Source: Luteococcus japonicus
GTDB taxonomy: Bacteria > Actinomycetota > Actinomycetes > Propionibacteriales > Propionibacteriaceae
Direction of reading: 5' to 3'
Assembly: GCF_003752415.1 (NCBI RefSeq)
Contig: NZ_RKHG01000001.1
Span: 1,798,001 to 1,862,000, forward strand
DNA length: 64,000 nucleotides
Below the pieces are notes generated by a model. The model did no database searches. It saw only the letters and a list, made by a program, of their open reading frames with translations, and was not told the DNA's origin. The position numbers and the translations under genes were made by a program. Positions 43,519 to 51,939 of this stretch are shown one piece after another. Numbering within the stretch: the first letter of the stretch is position 1; each line of letters opens with the position of its first letter.

Positions 43519-44441
43519 CCGAGAACCTTGGCTCGCTGACGACCGAGAGCGTCGAGCAGCGCTTCTCCCGGATCGACATGCTGGACACGCGCTCACTGGT
43601 GGCGCTGATCAATGACCAGGACGCCACGGTGGCGGGGGCCGTGGCCGCACAGCTGGATGCCGTGGCGGCCGCCGTCGACCTCATCGTGGCAGGGCTGGGG
43701 GCTGGTGGGCGGTTGGTCTACGCCGGTGCCGGCACCGCCGGACGGCTGGGCGTGCTGGATGCCTCGGAGTGCCCACCCACCTTCAACACCGAGCCGTCGA
43801 TGGTGGTGGGGCTGATCGCCGGCGGACCGGTGGCCCTGACCACCGCCGTGGAGGGGGCCGAGGACGATGCCGAGGGTTCCTTCCCCCAGCTCGACCAGCT
43901 GGCCGTCGGCGAGCAGGACGTCGTGGTGGGCATCTCTGCCTCGGGCCGCACCCCCTATGCCGTCGGTGCGGTCACCGAGGCACGCCGCCGCGGTGCCCGC
44001 ACCGTCGGGCTCAGCTGCAATGCGGGATCCGCACTGGGCGCGGCAGCCGACGTCGCCATCGAGGTGGTCGTCGGCCCGGAGGTGGTGGCCGGTTCCACCC
44101 GCCTCAAGTCCGGCACCGCCCAGAAGCTGGTGCTCAACACGCTGACCACGGCCAGCATGGTCAAGCTGGGCAAGACCTACGGGAACCTGATGGTGGACGT
44201 CCGCGCCAGCAACGAGAAGCTGCGTGACCGGGCCCATCGCATCGTCACCGCTGCCACCGACGCCTCGCCCGAGGCCGTCACCGCGGCGCTCCAGGAGCAT
44301 GGCGGGCGGGCCAAGCCCGCGATCCTCGCCCTGCTCACCGGGTGGTCCGCCGACGAGGTCGCCGCCGCCCTCGAGGCCTCCGACGGACACCTGCGCCGGG
44401 CCGTCGACGCCTCCCTTCCCCACCCCGGCCAGGACATGTGA
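43515..44441 (+). CDS. murQ: N-acetylmuramic acid-6-phosphate etherase
   Basis: This is a 308-residue cytosolic SIS-domain enzyme. Signatures are YAGAGTAGRLGVLDASECPPTF near residue 62, IAGGPVALTTAVEGAEDD with the catalytic glutamate region, and GISASGRTPY. It cleaves the lactyl ether of MurNAc-6-P, giving GlcNAc-6-P and D-lactate. The GAGGAGG site lies before the ATG. It ends 10 bases before the PTS gene. GlcNAc-6-P deacetylase (nagA) is not in this window. Confidence 0.95.
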   Translation: MTENLGSLTTESVEQRFSRIDMLDTRSLVALINDQDATVAGAVAAQLDAVAAAVDLIVAGLGAGGRLVYAGAGTAGRLGVLDASECPPTFNTEPSMVVGLIAGGPVALTTAVEGAEDDAEGSFPQLDQLAVGEQDVVVGISASGRTPYAVGAVTEARRRGARTVGLSCNAGSALGAAADVAIEVVVGPEVVAGSTRLKSGTAQKLVLNTLTTASMVKLGKTYGNLMVDVRASNEKLRDRAHRIVTAATDASPEAVTAALQEHGGRAKPAILALLTGWSADEVAAALEASDGHLRRAVDASLPHPGQDM

Positions 44442-44451
44442 GGAGCACAGC

Positions 44452-45984
44452 ATGAGTGACGTGACGCGCATCGCCGAACAGGTGACCACCGCCCTGGGTG
44501 GCAGCGCGAACATCCAGGACATCGAGAACTGCATGACGCGGCTGAGGATCGGCGTGGCCGACCAGGATGCCGTCGACGCCGCCGCACTCAAGGCCGTCGA
44601 CGGCGTGCTCGGCGTCGTGGAGGACCAGACCATGCAGGTCATCCTCGGCCCCGGACTGGTGGACGAGGTGGCCGACGAGATGGGACGGATCTCCCGGACC
44701 ACGGTGCGGATGGAGGGTGCGGACTCCGCGGTCCCGGAAGAACAGGCCGCCGACGGCCCCGGTGCCAGCGGCCTGACCGCCTCGCAGTTGGCGGCGCGCG
44801 GCGACGAGATCCGCACCGAACGCAAGCGGGCCAACCAGACGCCGCTGCGCAATTTCCTGCGCCGGATCGCGAACATCTTCCTGCCGCTGATCCCGGCGTT
44901 GATCGCCTGCGGCATCATCGCCGGCCTGAACGGCGTGCTGACCAACCTGACCGTCAAGGGCATCACCCCGTGGGCTGCCGGCATCACGCCGGCCCTGGGC
45001 GCGGTGGCATCGGGCTTCATGAGCCTGATCGCCGTCTTCGTCGGCATGAACGCCGCCAAGGAATTCGGCGGCACCCCCATCCTGGGCGGCGCCGTCGCGG
45101 CGATCATCCCCTTCGCGGGGATCGCGAAGGTCACTGTTCTGGGCCAGGCGCTGGCACCCGGACAGGGTGGCGTGATCGGCGCCCTGCTGGCCGCGGTGCT
45201 GGCGGCCTTCGTGGAACGCTGGGCGAGGCGCTGGTGCCCCCGCTCGCTGTCCATGCTGGTGGTTCCCACCCTCACGGTCCTGGTGGCCGGTCTGGTGACC
45301 ATCTTCGTCTTCATGACCCTGGCCGGCTGGATCTCCACCGGTATCGGCTCGCTGGCCAACTGGCTGCTCGAGTCCGGCGGCGCGGCCTCCGGCTTCGTCC
45401 TGGGCGGCCTCTTCCTGCCACTGGTGATGTTCGGGCTGCACCAGGCGCTGATCCCCATCCACACCACCCTGATCGAGCAGGCCGGCTACACCATCCTGCT
45501 GCCGGTCCTGGCCATGGCCGGGGCGGGTCAGGTGGGTGCCACCGTGGCCGTCTACATGCGGGCCAAGCACAATGCGTCGCTGCGCAACACCATCAAGTCC
45601 GCCCTGCCGGCCGGCGTGCTGGGCGTCGGCGAGCCCCTGATCTACGGCGTCACTCTTCCCCTGGGGCGCCCCTTCATCACGGCCTGCGTCGGTGGCGCCT
45701 TCGGCGGTGGCTTCATCGGCCTGTTCGACCAGCTGGGCACCACGGTGGGCTCCACGGCGATCGGCCCGTCCGGTTGGGCCCTGTTCCCGTTGGTCAATGG
45801 TGCGCGCGGGATCGGCGCCGCCGCACTGGTCTACGCCGGCGGCTTGTTGGTGGGTTATCTGGCCGGATGGGCAGCCACCTACTTCTTCGGCTTCAGCAAG
45901 GAGGGGCTGGCAGCGCTCAATGCCTCCGAGGCCGACGAGCAGCGCTCGGACCTGATCGGCGCGGAGCTGGACCCGCAGGCCTGA
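44452..45984 (+). CDS. murP: MurNAc-type PTS transporter, EIIB-EIIC fusion
   Basis: This is a 510-residue protein. The EIIB domain (about 1-85) has the phosphocysteine in DIENCMTRLRIGV. A linker of about 40 residues leads to the EIIC domain with about ten helices. LPLIPALIACGIIAGL opens it, and VLGVGEPLIYGVTLPLGRP is the sugar-site motif. There is no EIIA domain, so it must borrow one, as MurP enzymes do. By context it imports MurNAc as MurNAc-6-P. Specificity is assigned by operon, not by sequence alone. Confidence 0.88.
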   Translation: MSDVTRIAEQVTTALGGSANIQDIENCMTRLRIGVADQDAVDAAALKAVDGVLGVVEDQTMQVILGPGLVDEVADEMGRISRTTVRMEGADSAVPEEQAADGPGASGLTASQLAARGDEIRTERKRANQTPLRNFLRRIANIFLPLIPALIACGIIAGLNGVLTNLTVKGITPWAAGITPALGAVASGFMSLIAVFVGMNAAKEFGGTPILGGAVAAIIPFAGIAKVTVLGQALAPGQGGVIGALLAAVLAAFVERWARRWCPRSLSMLVVPTLTVLVAGLVTIFVFMTLAGWISTGIGSLANWLLESGGAASGFVLGGLFLPLVMFGLHQALIPIHTTLIEQAGYTILLPVLAMAGAGQVGATVAVYMRAKHNASLRNTIKSALPAGVLGVGEPLIYGVTLPLGRPFITACVGGAFGGGFIGLFDQLGTTVGSTAIGPSGWALFPLVNGARGIGAAALVYAGGLLVGYLAGWAATYFFGFSKEGLAALNASEADEQRSDLIGAELDPQA

Positions 45985-46027
45985 CCCCATCCGTCGTCGA
46001 GGTGCGGGCGGTTGTCAGGATGGAGCC

Positions 46028-46393
46028 ATGAGTACCTCCTTCACCGCCCGTACCCTGGGCACCCATGTGGTCACACTGGCCAGCCCGGTCCCCGTCACCG
46101 AGGACCCGCGGCTGGCCAGCGCGGACTTCACCGTCGACGACCTGCTGGCCTTCCCCGTCGACGGCCAGGAGATTCCTGCTGGCAGCAGCTGGCGCGTGGC
46201 GGGCAGCCGCTCGATGGCGCGGCACGGGTCCAGCGCCCTGGACACCCAGATCACGGTACGTCTGATGCTTCCCGTCGGATCCGACGCGGACCCCGAGCCG
46301 CTGCTCTCGCAGGCGATGATGCGGGTTGCCCTGGCGCTGGCCTCGCCGGAGACAGGCGTGGCGGACCCGCGCTTCGTGGGCCCGCTGGGCTGA
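46028..46393 (+). CDS. Hypothetical protein
   Basis: This is a 121-residue soluble protein with no recognised domain, signal or membrane segment. The composition is rich in Ala, Asp and Ser, with alternating hydrophobics that suggest beta strands (DFTVDDLLAFPVDGQEI). Codon use fits its neighbours. It lies between murP and a convergent gene. An upstream ATG at 46021 is in another frame. Confidence 0.55.
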   Translation: MSTSFTARTLGTHVVTLASPVPVTEDPRLASADFTVDDLLAFPVDGQEIPAGSSWRVAGSRSMARHGSSALDTQITVRLMLPVGSDADPEPLLSQAMMRVALALASPETGVADPRFVGPLG

Positions 46394-46402
46394 CCCTGGA
46401 AC

Positions 46403-46906
46403 TCAGCGGGGCGGGAGCTGTCCCTGCTCGCGCTGCCACTTCTCCATCGCACGACGGTGCGAGGTGAGCAGCCGGTACCCGCCCCAGGCGGGCAGCACCA
46501 GGGTGAGGAGGATGCCGATCCAGGTGCCGAAGGTGTAGGCCGGGTCCGGGCTGACCAGTTGCAGCTGGCCCTGCCCTGCGCGGGACATCATCGACAGCAC
46601 CGTCAGGACGGCGATGACGGCGATGACGGCGAGGATCCAGCCCACGACCGTCTTCGCGGTGCTCTTCGCGGGCGGCGGCTGGGTGGGAACCAGACCTCCG
46701 GGCTGCTGGTAGGTGACGGGCCAGCTCCCCTGCGGCGGTTCGGGCGGTACCTGTCCCCAGTGCTGGGGCTGGGGTTTGGCCCAGCTCAGCTGCTGGGGCT
46801 GGGACTGCGGATTGGCCCAGCCCTGCTGCAGGGGCGTGGGCTCCTGTCCCTGCACCGGGTACTGCCGGTAGGGATCCTGGCCGTACGGATTCTGCGGCTC
46901 GCTCAT
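46403..46906 (-). CDS. Pro/Gln-rich membrane protein
   Basis: About 167 residues. The first 75 are rich in Pro, Gln and Trp with repeats such as NPYGQDPYRQYPVQ and QPQQLSWAKPQPQ. Two membrane helices follow: TVVGWILAVIAVIAVLTVLS and WIGILLTLVLPAWGGYRLL. Such Q/P-rich leaders are common in small actinobacterial membrane proteins of unknown function. I chose the ATG at 46906 rather than the GTG at 46912 because the -10 box below places transcription start at about the ATG. Confidence 0.6.
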   Translation of the reverse strand: MSEPQNPYGQDPYRQYPVQGQEPTPLQQGWANPQSQPQQLSWAKPQPQHWGQVPPEPPQGSWPVTYQQPGGLVPTQPPPAKSTAKTVVGWILAVIAVIAVLTVLSMMSRAGQGQLQLVSPDPAYTFGTWIGILLTLVLPAWGGYRLLTSHRRAMEKWQREQGQLPPR

Positions 46907-46912
46907 GGCCAC

Positions 46913-46918
46913 ACGCTA
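46913..46918 (-). promoter_or_regulatory. -10 box TAGCGT of a leaderless mRNA
   Basis: TAGCGT on the minus strand ends 6 bases before the ATG at 46906, with no ribosome binding site between. Confidence 0.4.
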
Positions 46919-46933
46919 GGCAATGGGGGGGTC

Positions 46934-47443
46934 TCAGCCCGTCAGGCCACGGCGCCAGTCGACGGCGGTCCACAACGCCACGGCATCAGGCATCACGTCG
47001 ACGGCCGGATCGTCGATCATCGTCTGCACCTCCTCGACGTCCATCCACCGCCCCCACGCCACTTCGCTGGGCTGGTGCACGATGGGGCCGTCCCAGCGCA
47101 CCCGGTAGAGCCAGGCGTGCAGGTCGATGCGTTCGTCGCGGTAGTCGGCCTCGCCCATGAACTCCAGGACGACGCCGGTGATCCCCAGCTCTTCGGCGAG
47201 TTCCCGTCGCGCCGAGTCGGGCGGATCCTCACCGGCGCTGATCACGCCGCCCGCGGCGAAGTCGTGGAAGCCGGGGTAGACGTCCTTGGTGTCCGTGCGG
47301 CGGTGCACGTAGACCTGCCCGGAGGAGTTCACCACCATGATCCCGGTGGCGCCGTGGCGCAGGTTCCCCCGTCGCATCACGGAGCGGGGCACCACGCGCA
47401 ACGGCCGCCCCAGCTCGTCGCGGACCTCCACCATTTCTTCCAT
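46934..47443 (-). CDS. Nudix hydrolase
   Basis: About 169 residues. The Nudix box reads GGVISAGEDPPDSARRELAEELGI (GX5EX7REUXEEXGU), giving the Mg-binding glutamates. The N-terminus VYVHRRTDTKDVYPGFHDFAAGG resembles the isopentenyl-diphosphate isomerase/Nudix group that acts on nucleoside-diphosphate-linked substrates. The substrate is unknown. Start options are ATG 47455, 47443 and 47434; 47443 has GGGGG just before it. Confidence 0.85.
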   Translation of the reverse strand: MEEMVEVRDELGRPLRVVPRSVMRRGNLRHGATGIMVVNSSGQVYVHRRTDTKDVYPGFHDFAAGGVISAGEDPPDSARRELAEELGITGVVLEFMGEADYRDERIDLHAWLYRVRWDGPIVHQPSEVAWGRWMDVEEVQTMIDDPAVDVMPDAVALWTAVDWRRGLTG

Positions 47444-47494
47444 GCCCCCGAGCATTGCACGCCGCCCCGATTGCCACCCGCCGGGCCCCGCCTC

Positions 47495-47565
47495 CGAAAA
47501 CTGAGAGGAGAATGGGCCCATTGGATCGTTCCACCGCCGTCCTGGCCTCCTCTGCGCTCTCAGTT
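47495..47565. repeat. Long-arm palindromic element (CAAAACTGAGAG type, copy 2)
   Basis: AAAACTGAGAG (47495-47505) pairs with CTCTCAGTTTT (47555-47565). The 49-base interior differs from copy 1 but has its own small dyads (TGGGCCCA, GGA/TCC). It lies in the divergent Nudix/cysE intergenic region, so it cannot simply be a terminator for flanking genes. Confidence 0.7.
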
Positions 47566-47672
47566 TTGGGATGTGGTGCCCCCCGCATCACCAGACGGGG
47601 AATGGACAAGGGAGTCTCGGCGTTGAGAAGTTTCGTAGCGTTGTCCACGCTCCCGTCCTGAGAGGCTGTCCC

Positions 47673-48527
47673 ATGATCCGAAGCGCAGCGCCCTCCCCAG
47701 CCGGCTCGACTCCCCACTACTGCACCCCCGTGGGCGACGACCAGATCTGGGACCGGATCCGTGAGGAGGCGGAGGCCGACGCCGTCGCCGAGCCTGCCCT
47801 GGCGGGCTTCCTGAACACAGTTGTGCTGGGGCACGAGACACTGGCGGACTCGCTGAGCTACCTGCTGGCCGCCAAGCTGGCCAGTCAGACCGTCACCGCC
47901 CTGACCCTGCGGGACCTCCTCCAACCGGTCTTTGCCGAGCACGACGGGATCATGACGGCGGTGCAGGCAGACCTTCAGGCCATCGTCACCCGAGACCCCG
48001 CATGCCGCGGCTACTCCCAGCCGCTGCTGTACTTCAAGGGCTTCCACGCGATCCAGGCCCACCGCGTCAGCCACCACTACTGGAAGCAGGACCGCAAGGC
48101 CTTGGCCCTGTTCATGCAGAGCAGGATCTCCGAGGCCTTCGCCGTGGACATCCACCCGGGCGCACGGCTTGGCAAGGGGCTGATGTTCGACCACGCGACC
48201 AGCGTGGTGATCGGCGAGACGGCCGTGCTGGGCGACGACTTCTCCATGCTGCACGAGGTCACCCTGGGCGGCACCGGCAAGGTCGGTGGGGACCGCCACC
48301 CCAAGATCGGCCGCGGCGTCATGATCGGAGCCGGCGCAAAGGTCCTGGGCAACATCTCCGTCGGAGAGGGCGCCAAGATCGGTTCGGGTTCGGTGGTGCT
48401 GCACGACGTTCCGGCCCACACCACCGTCGCGGGTGTACCGGCCAAGCCCGTCGCCTACCCGCGCACGGCGCTGCCTGCCCTGGACATGGACCAGTCCCTG
48501 GACGACGAGGAACCCTCCGGCGAATGA
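47673..48527 (+). CDS. cysE: Serine O-acetyltransferase
   Basis: About 284 residues. GAGAGG precedes the ATG at 47673. The left-handed beta-helix C-terminus shows hexapeptide repeats (DIHPGARLGKGLMFDHATSVVIGE, LGDDFSMLHEVTLGGTGK). HPKIGRGVMIGAGAKVLGN is the CysE active-site and CoA region. The long N-terminal helical part resembles the E. coli-type enzyme of about 270 residues rather than the short form. It makes O-acetylserine for cysteine synthesis. No cysK follows. Confidence 0.93.
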   Translation: MIRSAAPSPAGSTPHYCTPVGDDQIWDRIREEAEADAVAEPALAGFLNTVVLGHETLADSLSYLLAAKLASQTVTALTLRDLLQPVFAEHDGIMTAVQADLQAIVTRDPACRGYSQPLLYFKGFHAIQAHRVSHHYWKQDRKALALFMQSRISEAFAVDIHPGARLGKGLMFDHATSVVIGETAVLGDDFSMLHEVTLGGTGKVGGDRHPKIGRGVMIGAGAKVLGNISVGEGAKIGSGSVVLHDVPAHTTVAGVPAKPVAYPRTALPALDMDQSLDDEEPSGE

Positions 48528-48675
48528 GCCTCGGCGGACTCCGTGCAAATTCTCGTTCTTCGGGTCCGGCGTGCCACTTATCACTCCTGACTACGGTTTC
48601 TGCACCGTCTGGTCGAGTGGAGATAGTCTGTCGTGACGGCCAAGGAAGGCCCGCCAGGAAGAGGAGATCCGTGGG

Positions 48676-49500
48676 ATGACCACGCCCAGCAGTTCAGCCG
48701 AACCCGGTGCCACGGCAGGCACCCCGCGTTCCCGAGACTCTCGAACGGCGGTGGACAAGGCCTTGGCCCTGCTCAGCGCCTTTGGGAACGACGCATCGGT
48801 GGGCGTTGGCGTCAGCGAACTCGCCCGACGCGCGGAACTGAGCAAGTCGACCTCCTTCCGCCTGCTGGGAATGCTGGAGCGCAATGGTGCCGTGGAGCGC
48901 GCGGGCAGCAACTACCGCCTCGGCCCCCTGCTGCACCAATTGGCCAGCCCCATCGTGATGCCGGAGATCGACTTGGTCCGCGACACCCTGACCCCTTTCC
49001 TGGCGCACCTCTACGAGCGCAGCCGGCAGACGGTCCACCTCGCGGTGCTCGAGGGCACCAATGTGGTCTACCTGAACAAGCTGCACGGCCTGCAGAGCAT
49101 CCCCACACCGTCGCGGATCGGCGGCCGGATCCCGGCCTACTGCACCGGCGTCGGCAAGGCCATGCTGGCCTTCGACCCGGAGCTCACCGAGCGCATCGTC
49201 GGTGGCAAGCTGACCCGTTGGACTCCCCACACCATCACCGACCCCGACCGCCTGCGCGCCGAGTTGGCTCGCGTCCGCGCCGACGGGATCGCCTATGACC
49301 GCGAAGAGGTCCGTCAGGGACTGGTGTGCGTCGCAGCCCCGGTGCGTGGGCCGAATGGCCGCCCCGTGGCCGCGATGTCCGTCTCCGGCCCGGCGAACTC
49401 CTTCAATCCCCGCTCCCAGGCCCCGGCCATGCGCGCCATCTGCGCCGAAGCGTCGCGGGCCTATGCCGCGCGCCTGCGGATGTATCGCCGGCGCGGTTGA
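48676..49500 (+). CDS. IclR-family transcriptional regulator
   Basis: This is a 274-residue regulator. The N-terminal winged helix is VDKALALLSAFGNDASVGVGVSELARRAELSKSTSFRLL. The C-terminal effector domain follows, with RIGGRIPAYCTGVGKAMLAF and AAPVRGPNGRPVAAMSVSGP. Ligand and targets are unknown. The next gene (DinB-like) is 46 bases on and may share the transcript. A weak promoter-like TAGTCT lies near 48624. Confidence 0.88.
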   Translation: MTTPSSSAEPGATAGTPRSRDSRTAVDKALALLSAFGNDASVGVGVSELARRAELSKSTSFRLLGMLERNGAVERAGSNYRLGPLLHQLASPIVMPEIDLVRDTLTPFLAHLYERSRQTVHLAVLEGTNVVYLNKLHGLQSIPTPSRIGGRIPAYCTGVGKAMLAFDPELTERIVGGKLTRWTPHTITDPDRLRAELARVRADGIAYDREEVRQGLVCVAAPVRGPNGRPVAAMSVSGPANSFNPRSQAPAMRAICAEASRAYAARLRMYRRRG

Positions 49501-49546
49501 GATCCTGAGTCCGTCCGAGCCAGCCCGCCGACCCCATGGAGCCTCG

Positions 49547-49996
49547 ATGAGCACCGACCGCATCCTGCTTGAGTTCACCCTCACGAAGTTCGACGAGCTC
49601 TTCGAGCTGATCGGCGGTGCCGGCGATGAACTGGCGAACCGCCGCCCCTCGGCCCAGGGCGCCAATTCCCTGTACGCGATCGGTGCGCATGTGCTGGGCA
49701 TGGTGCGCTTCTGGAGCTGCACCACCAATCGTGGTGTGGAGGTGGAACGGGATCGTGACGCGGAGTTCACCGCCACGGGCGGCGTCGCGGAGCTGCTGGA
49801 GCGCGCGGCCGTCGAACGGGAGCGCTTCATCACCGACGTCGTCAGCGTGCGGGCCCACTCGGTTCCCGCGAGCAAGCCCGAGGGACGCGACGAGCAGTGG
49901 CTGGTGAGCTGTCACGGCGTCCTGCTGCACGTCTTCGAGGAGATCTGCCAGCACCTGGGCCACGCCGAACTGACCCGGGACCTGCTGCGCGGCTGA
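49547..49996 (+). CDS. DinB-like four-helix protein
   Basis: This is a 149-residue protein. Its helices begin LLEFTLTKFDELFELI and GAHVLGMVRFW. The C-terminal HGVLLHVFEEICQHLGHAEL contains the H-x3-H spacing used for metal in DinB/YfiT-like proteins. These include thiol-S-transferases using bacillithiol or mycothiol, and unknowns. The ribosome site GGAG is 5 bases before the ATG. Confidence 0.75.
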   Translation: MSTDRILLEFTLTKFDELFELIGGAGDELANRRPSAQGANSLYAIGAHVLGMVRFWSCTTNRGVEVERDRDAEFTATGGVAELLERAAVERERFITDVVSVRAHSVPASKPEGRDEQWLVSCHGVLLHVFEEICQHLGHAELTRDLLRG

Positions 49997-50016
49997 TCGG
50001 CGCCGGAATCCACGAA

Positions 50017-50055
50017 AACGTGGCCGGGACGTCCGTGGGACGTCCCGGCCACGTT
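50017..50055. terminator. Bidirectional hairpin terminator
   Basis: AACGTGGCCGGGACGT (50017-50032), loop CCGTGGG, then ACGTCCCGGCCACGTT (50040-50055): a perfect 16-bp stem between two convergent genes. Confidence 0.9.
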
Positions 50056-50073
50056 CATGGGCCGGGCCCGGTG

Positions 50074-50691
50074 TCAGCCGATCCGCTCGACGGAGAAGTC
50101 GTCACCCAGCTCGGCCACGACGGCAGCCTTGTCCTGCGCCTCGAGGAAGCGCTCGGCGGCCTCCTTCGTGCAGCTGACGACGAGCTTCACCTGGCCCTCG
50201 CGTCCGTTGGCGAAGGTAACCAGACGCTGAGTGACCTCAGCACGATCGCCATGGATGTCGACCAGGCTGGGGTCCGCGGTTCCGATCGAGATGACCTTGC
50301 GGTCCTCGTCGAAGCGCAGGATGAGGCTGGTCCACAGGGCGCCCGCGTCGTGCACGGCCAGCACCACCGAGCTGTCCGGCGTGACGAGGGCCTCTGCAGC
50401 AGCGACCACCTCGTCGTGCGAGGCACCCAGCTTCCACTGCAGGCCCAGCGTCTGGTCGACCTGCTCGCGGTTGGCGGCATACAGCGCGTCGGCGGCAGCC
50501 TGAAGGTCATCCACCCGGCTGGGTGTATCGGCCACGTCGGCGCCATGGGTGTGGCGGCACTTGACCACCTCCCCCTTCTCCAGCAGGCACACGATCCGGC
50601 GAGCCCCCTTGGCGGAACGCAGCAGCAGGTGCTGGGCATTGCGCCACTGGTCCACATCCAGATCGGCCATCAAAACACCACCGTGAAGCAT
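50074..50691 (-). CDS. Hypothetical protein in the broken glycosidase operon
   Basis: About 205 residues, soluble, with no recognised domain. It opens MLHGGVLMADLDVDQWRNAQ and contains a Cys/His spot (VCLLEKGEVVKCRHTHGAD). The ATG at 50691 has AAAGGA 8 bases upstream. That site overlaps the stop codon of the truncated glycoside hydrolase, so the two were one operon. A shorter start at 50670 is possible. The frame itself is intact although its upstream partner and promoter are lost, which may leave it unexpressed. Confidence 0.6.
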   Translation of the reverse strand: MLHGGVLMADLDVDQWRNAQHLLLRSAKGARRIVCLLEKGEVVKCRHTHGADVADTPSRVDDLQAAADALYAANREQVDQTLGLQWKLGASHDEVVAAAEALVTPDSSVVLAVHDAGALWTSLILRFDEDRKVISIGTADPSLVDIHGDRAEVTQRLVTFANGREGQVKLVVSCTKEAAERFLEAQDKAAVVAELGDDFSVERIG

Positions 50692-50702
50692 TGGAGTTCC
50701 TT

Positions 50703-51600
50703 TCAGCTCTTCAGCGAGCAGTCGTAGACGTTGATCGAGTAGGCGGGCATGGACGCCAGCAGCTGGCTGCCCTGGACGGTGCCCGGCTGGACGGTGCCCG
50801 GCTGGCCGGACCACAGTTCGGTCGCCTTGTCCGCCTCGAAGGGCAGTTCGACGCGAGCCTCGATGGCCTCGGCCGTCGGGTTGGCGACGAAGACGACGCG
50901 GCGCTCCTCGTCGGCCAGGTCGGCATGGACGACCATGTCCAGGCGGGCATCGCTCTTGCGGACGGCATCCACCTCGGCCGCGGTGCATGCCTGGTCGAGC
51001 ACACTGGCGGCGTCATCCCCGTCCTTGACGACGAACCACTTGCCCTGGCCGGACTCGACGGCGTCCTTGAGGATGGTGCACGGGTTCATCAGCGAGTCGA
51101 GCTCCGGCAGCTTCGGGCCGACCACGGCACAGCCACCACCGGCGACGAAGTCCACCAGCGACTGCTGGGTCTTCTCGTCGAGGTAGTCGAGCGTCGGCAG
51201 CACGATGATGCGTCGCTCACCCCAGCGTGCGGGGTCCAGGTCCGTGTCGGAGATCACGAAGTCGTGACCACCTGCGGAAAGTGCCTCGAAGTAGGCACCG
51301 AAGGCCTTGCTCTTCTCCAGCTGGACCGGGGCGTCGAAGCCGAGCGTCTCCTCGCTGATCGTCAGCGGGTTGGCGTACTCGCTGAAGCCCGACGGGGTCT
51401 CCAGGAAGTCGCCGGGGAAGGAGACGAGCACCGAGGCTGCCTCGAGCCGGTCGTACTCGCGGTTGGCCAGCAACAGCACCTTCGCGTCACGCCGCAGCCC
51501 GGTGAAGCTGCCCTCGGACTGCATCCGGTTGGCATTGCCGAACATCTCCGCGTGGTCCTCGCGCACCCGGCCGTCGCGACGGATCGGGGAGTCGAGCCAG
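50703..51600 (-). pseudogene. C-terminal half of a beta-galactosidase-like glycoside hydrolase
   Basis: The intact part reads from about RDGRVREDHAEMFGNANR through AKVLLLANREYDRLEAAS, the trimerisation-like VLPTLDYLDEKTQQSLVDFVAGGG and a C-terminal beta domain ending INVYDCSLKS. This matches the C-terminal halves of GH42/GH35-type beta-galactosidases. The catalytic TIM barrel is missing. Upstream of about 51600 the frame runs into antisense of a LacI gene, with no start. A small duplication encodes PGTVQPGTVQ. Confidence 0.8.
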
Positions 51601-51611
51601 CTGGCCGACGG

Positions 51612-51914
51612 ATTGCGGACCTGCCAGAGCGCCCGACGGCCGTCTTCGCCGCCTCGGACCTGATGGCCCTGGGGATGGTGCGCGCCTTCGCCGAGCGAGG
51701 CATCCGCGTACCGGACGACATCAGCATCATCGGCTTCGATGACCACGAGTTCGCCGCCCAGTTCAACCCGCCGCTGACCACGGTCCGCCAGGACTTCGCG
51801 GCGCTGGGGCGGCTGTGCCTTTCCAGCCTGCGCAACCCCGAACCCGACGCACTCCGGATGATCTCCCCCACGCTCGTGCTGCGTGAGAGCACAGCCCCAC
51901 CGCCCAGTGCGTGA
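51612..51914 (+). pseudogene. C-terminal third of a LacI-family regulator
   Basis: The remaining frame reads IADLPERPTAVFAASDLMALG then VPDDISIIGFDDHEFAAQFNPPLTTVRQD and ends normally, exactly as LacI effector domains do. The DNA-binding domain and about 230 residues are missing. It points away from the truncated hydrolase. The two were probably divergent neighbours whose 5' ends and shared promoter were removed by one deletion. Confidence 0.82.
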
Positions 51915-51939
51915 CCACCCTGCCCCCGTCACCCCGCGC

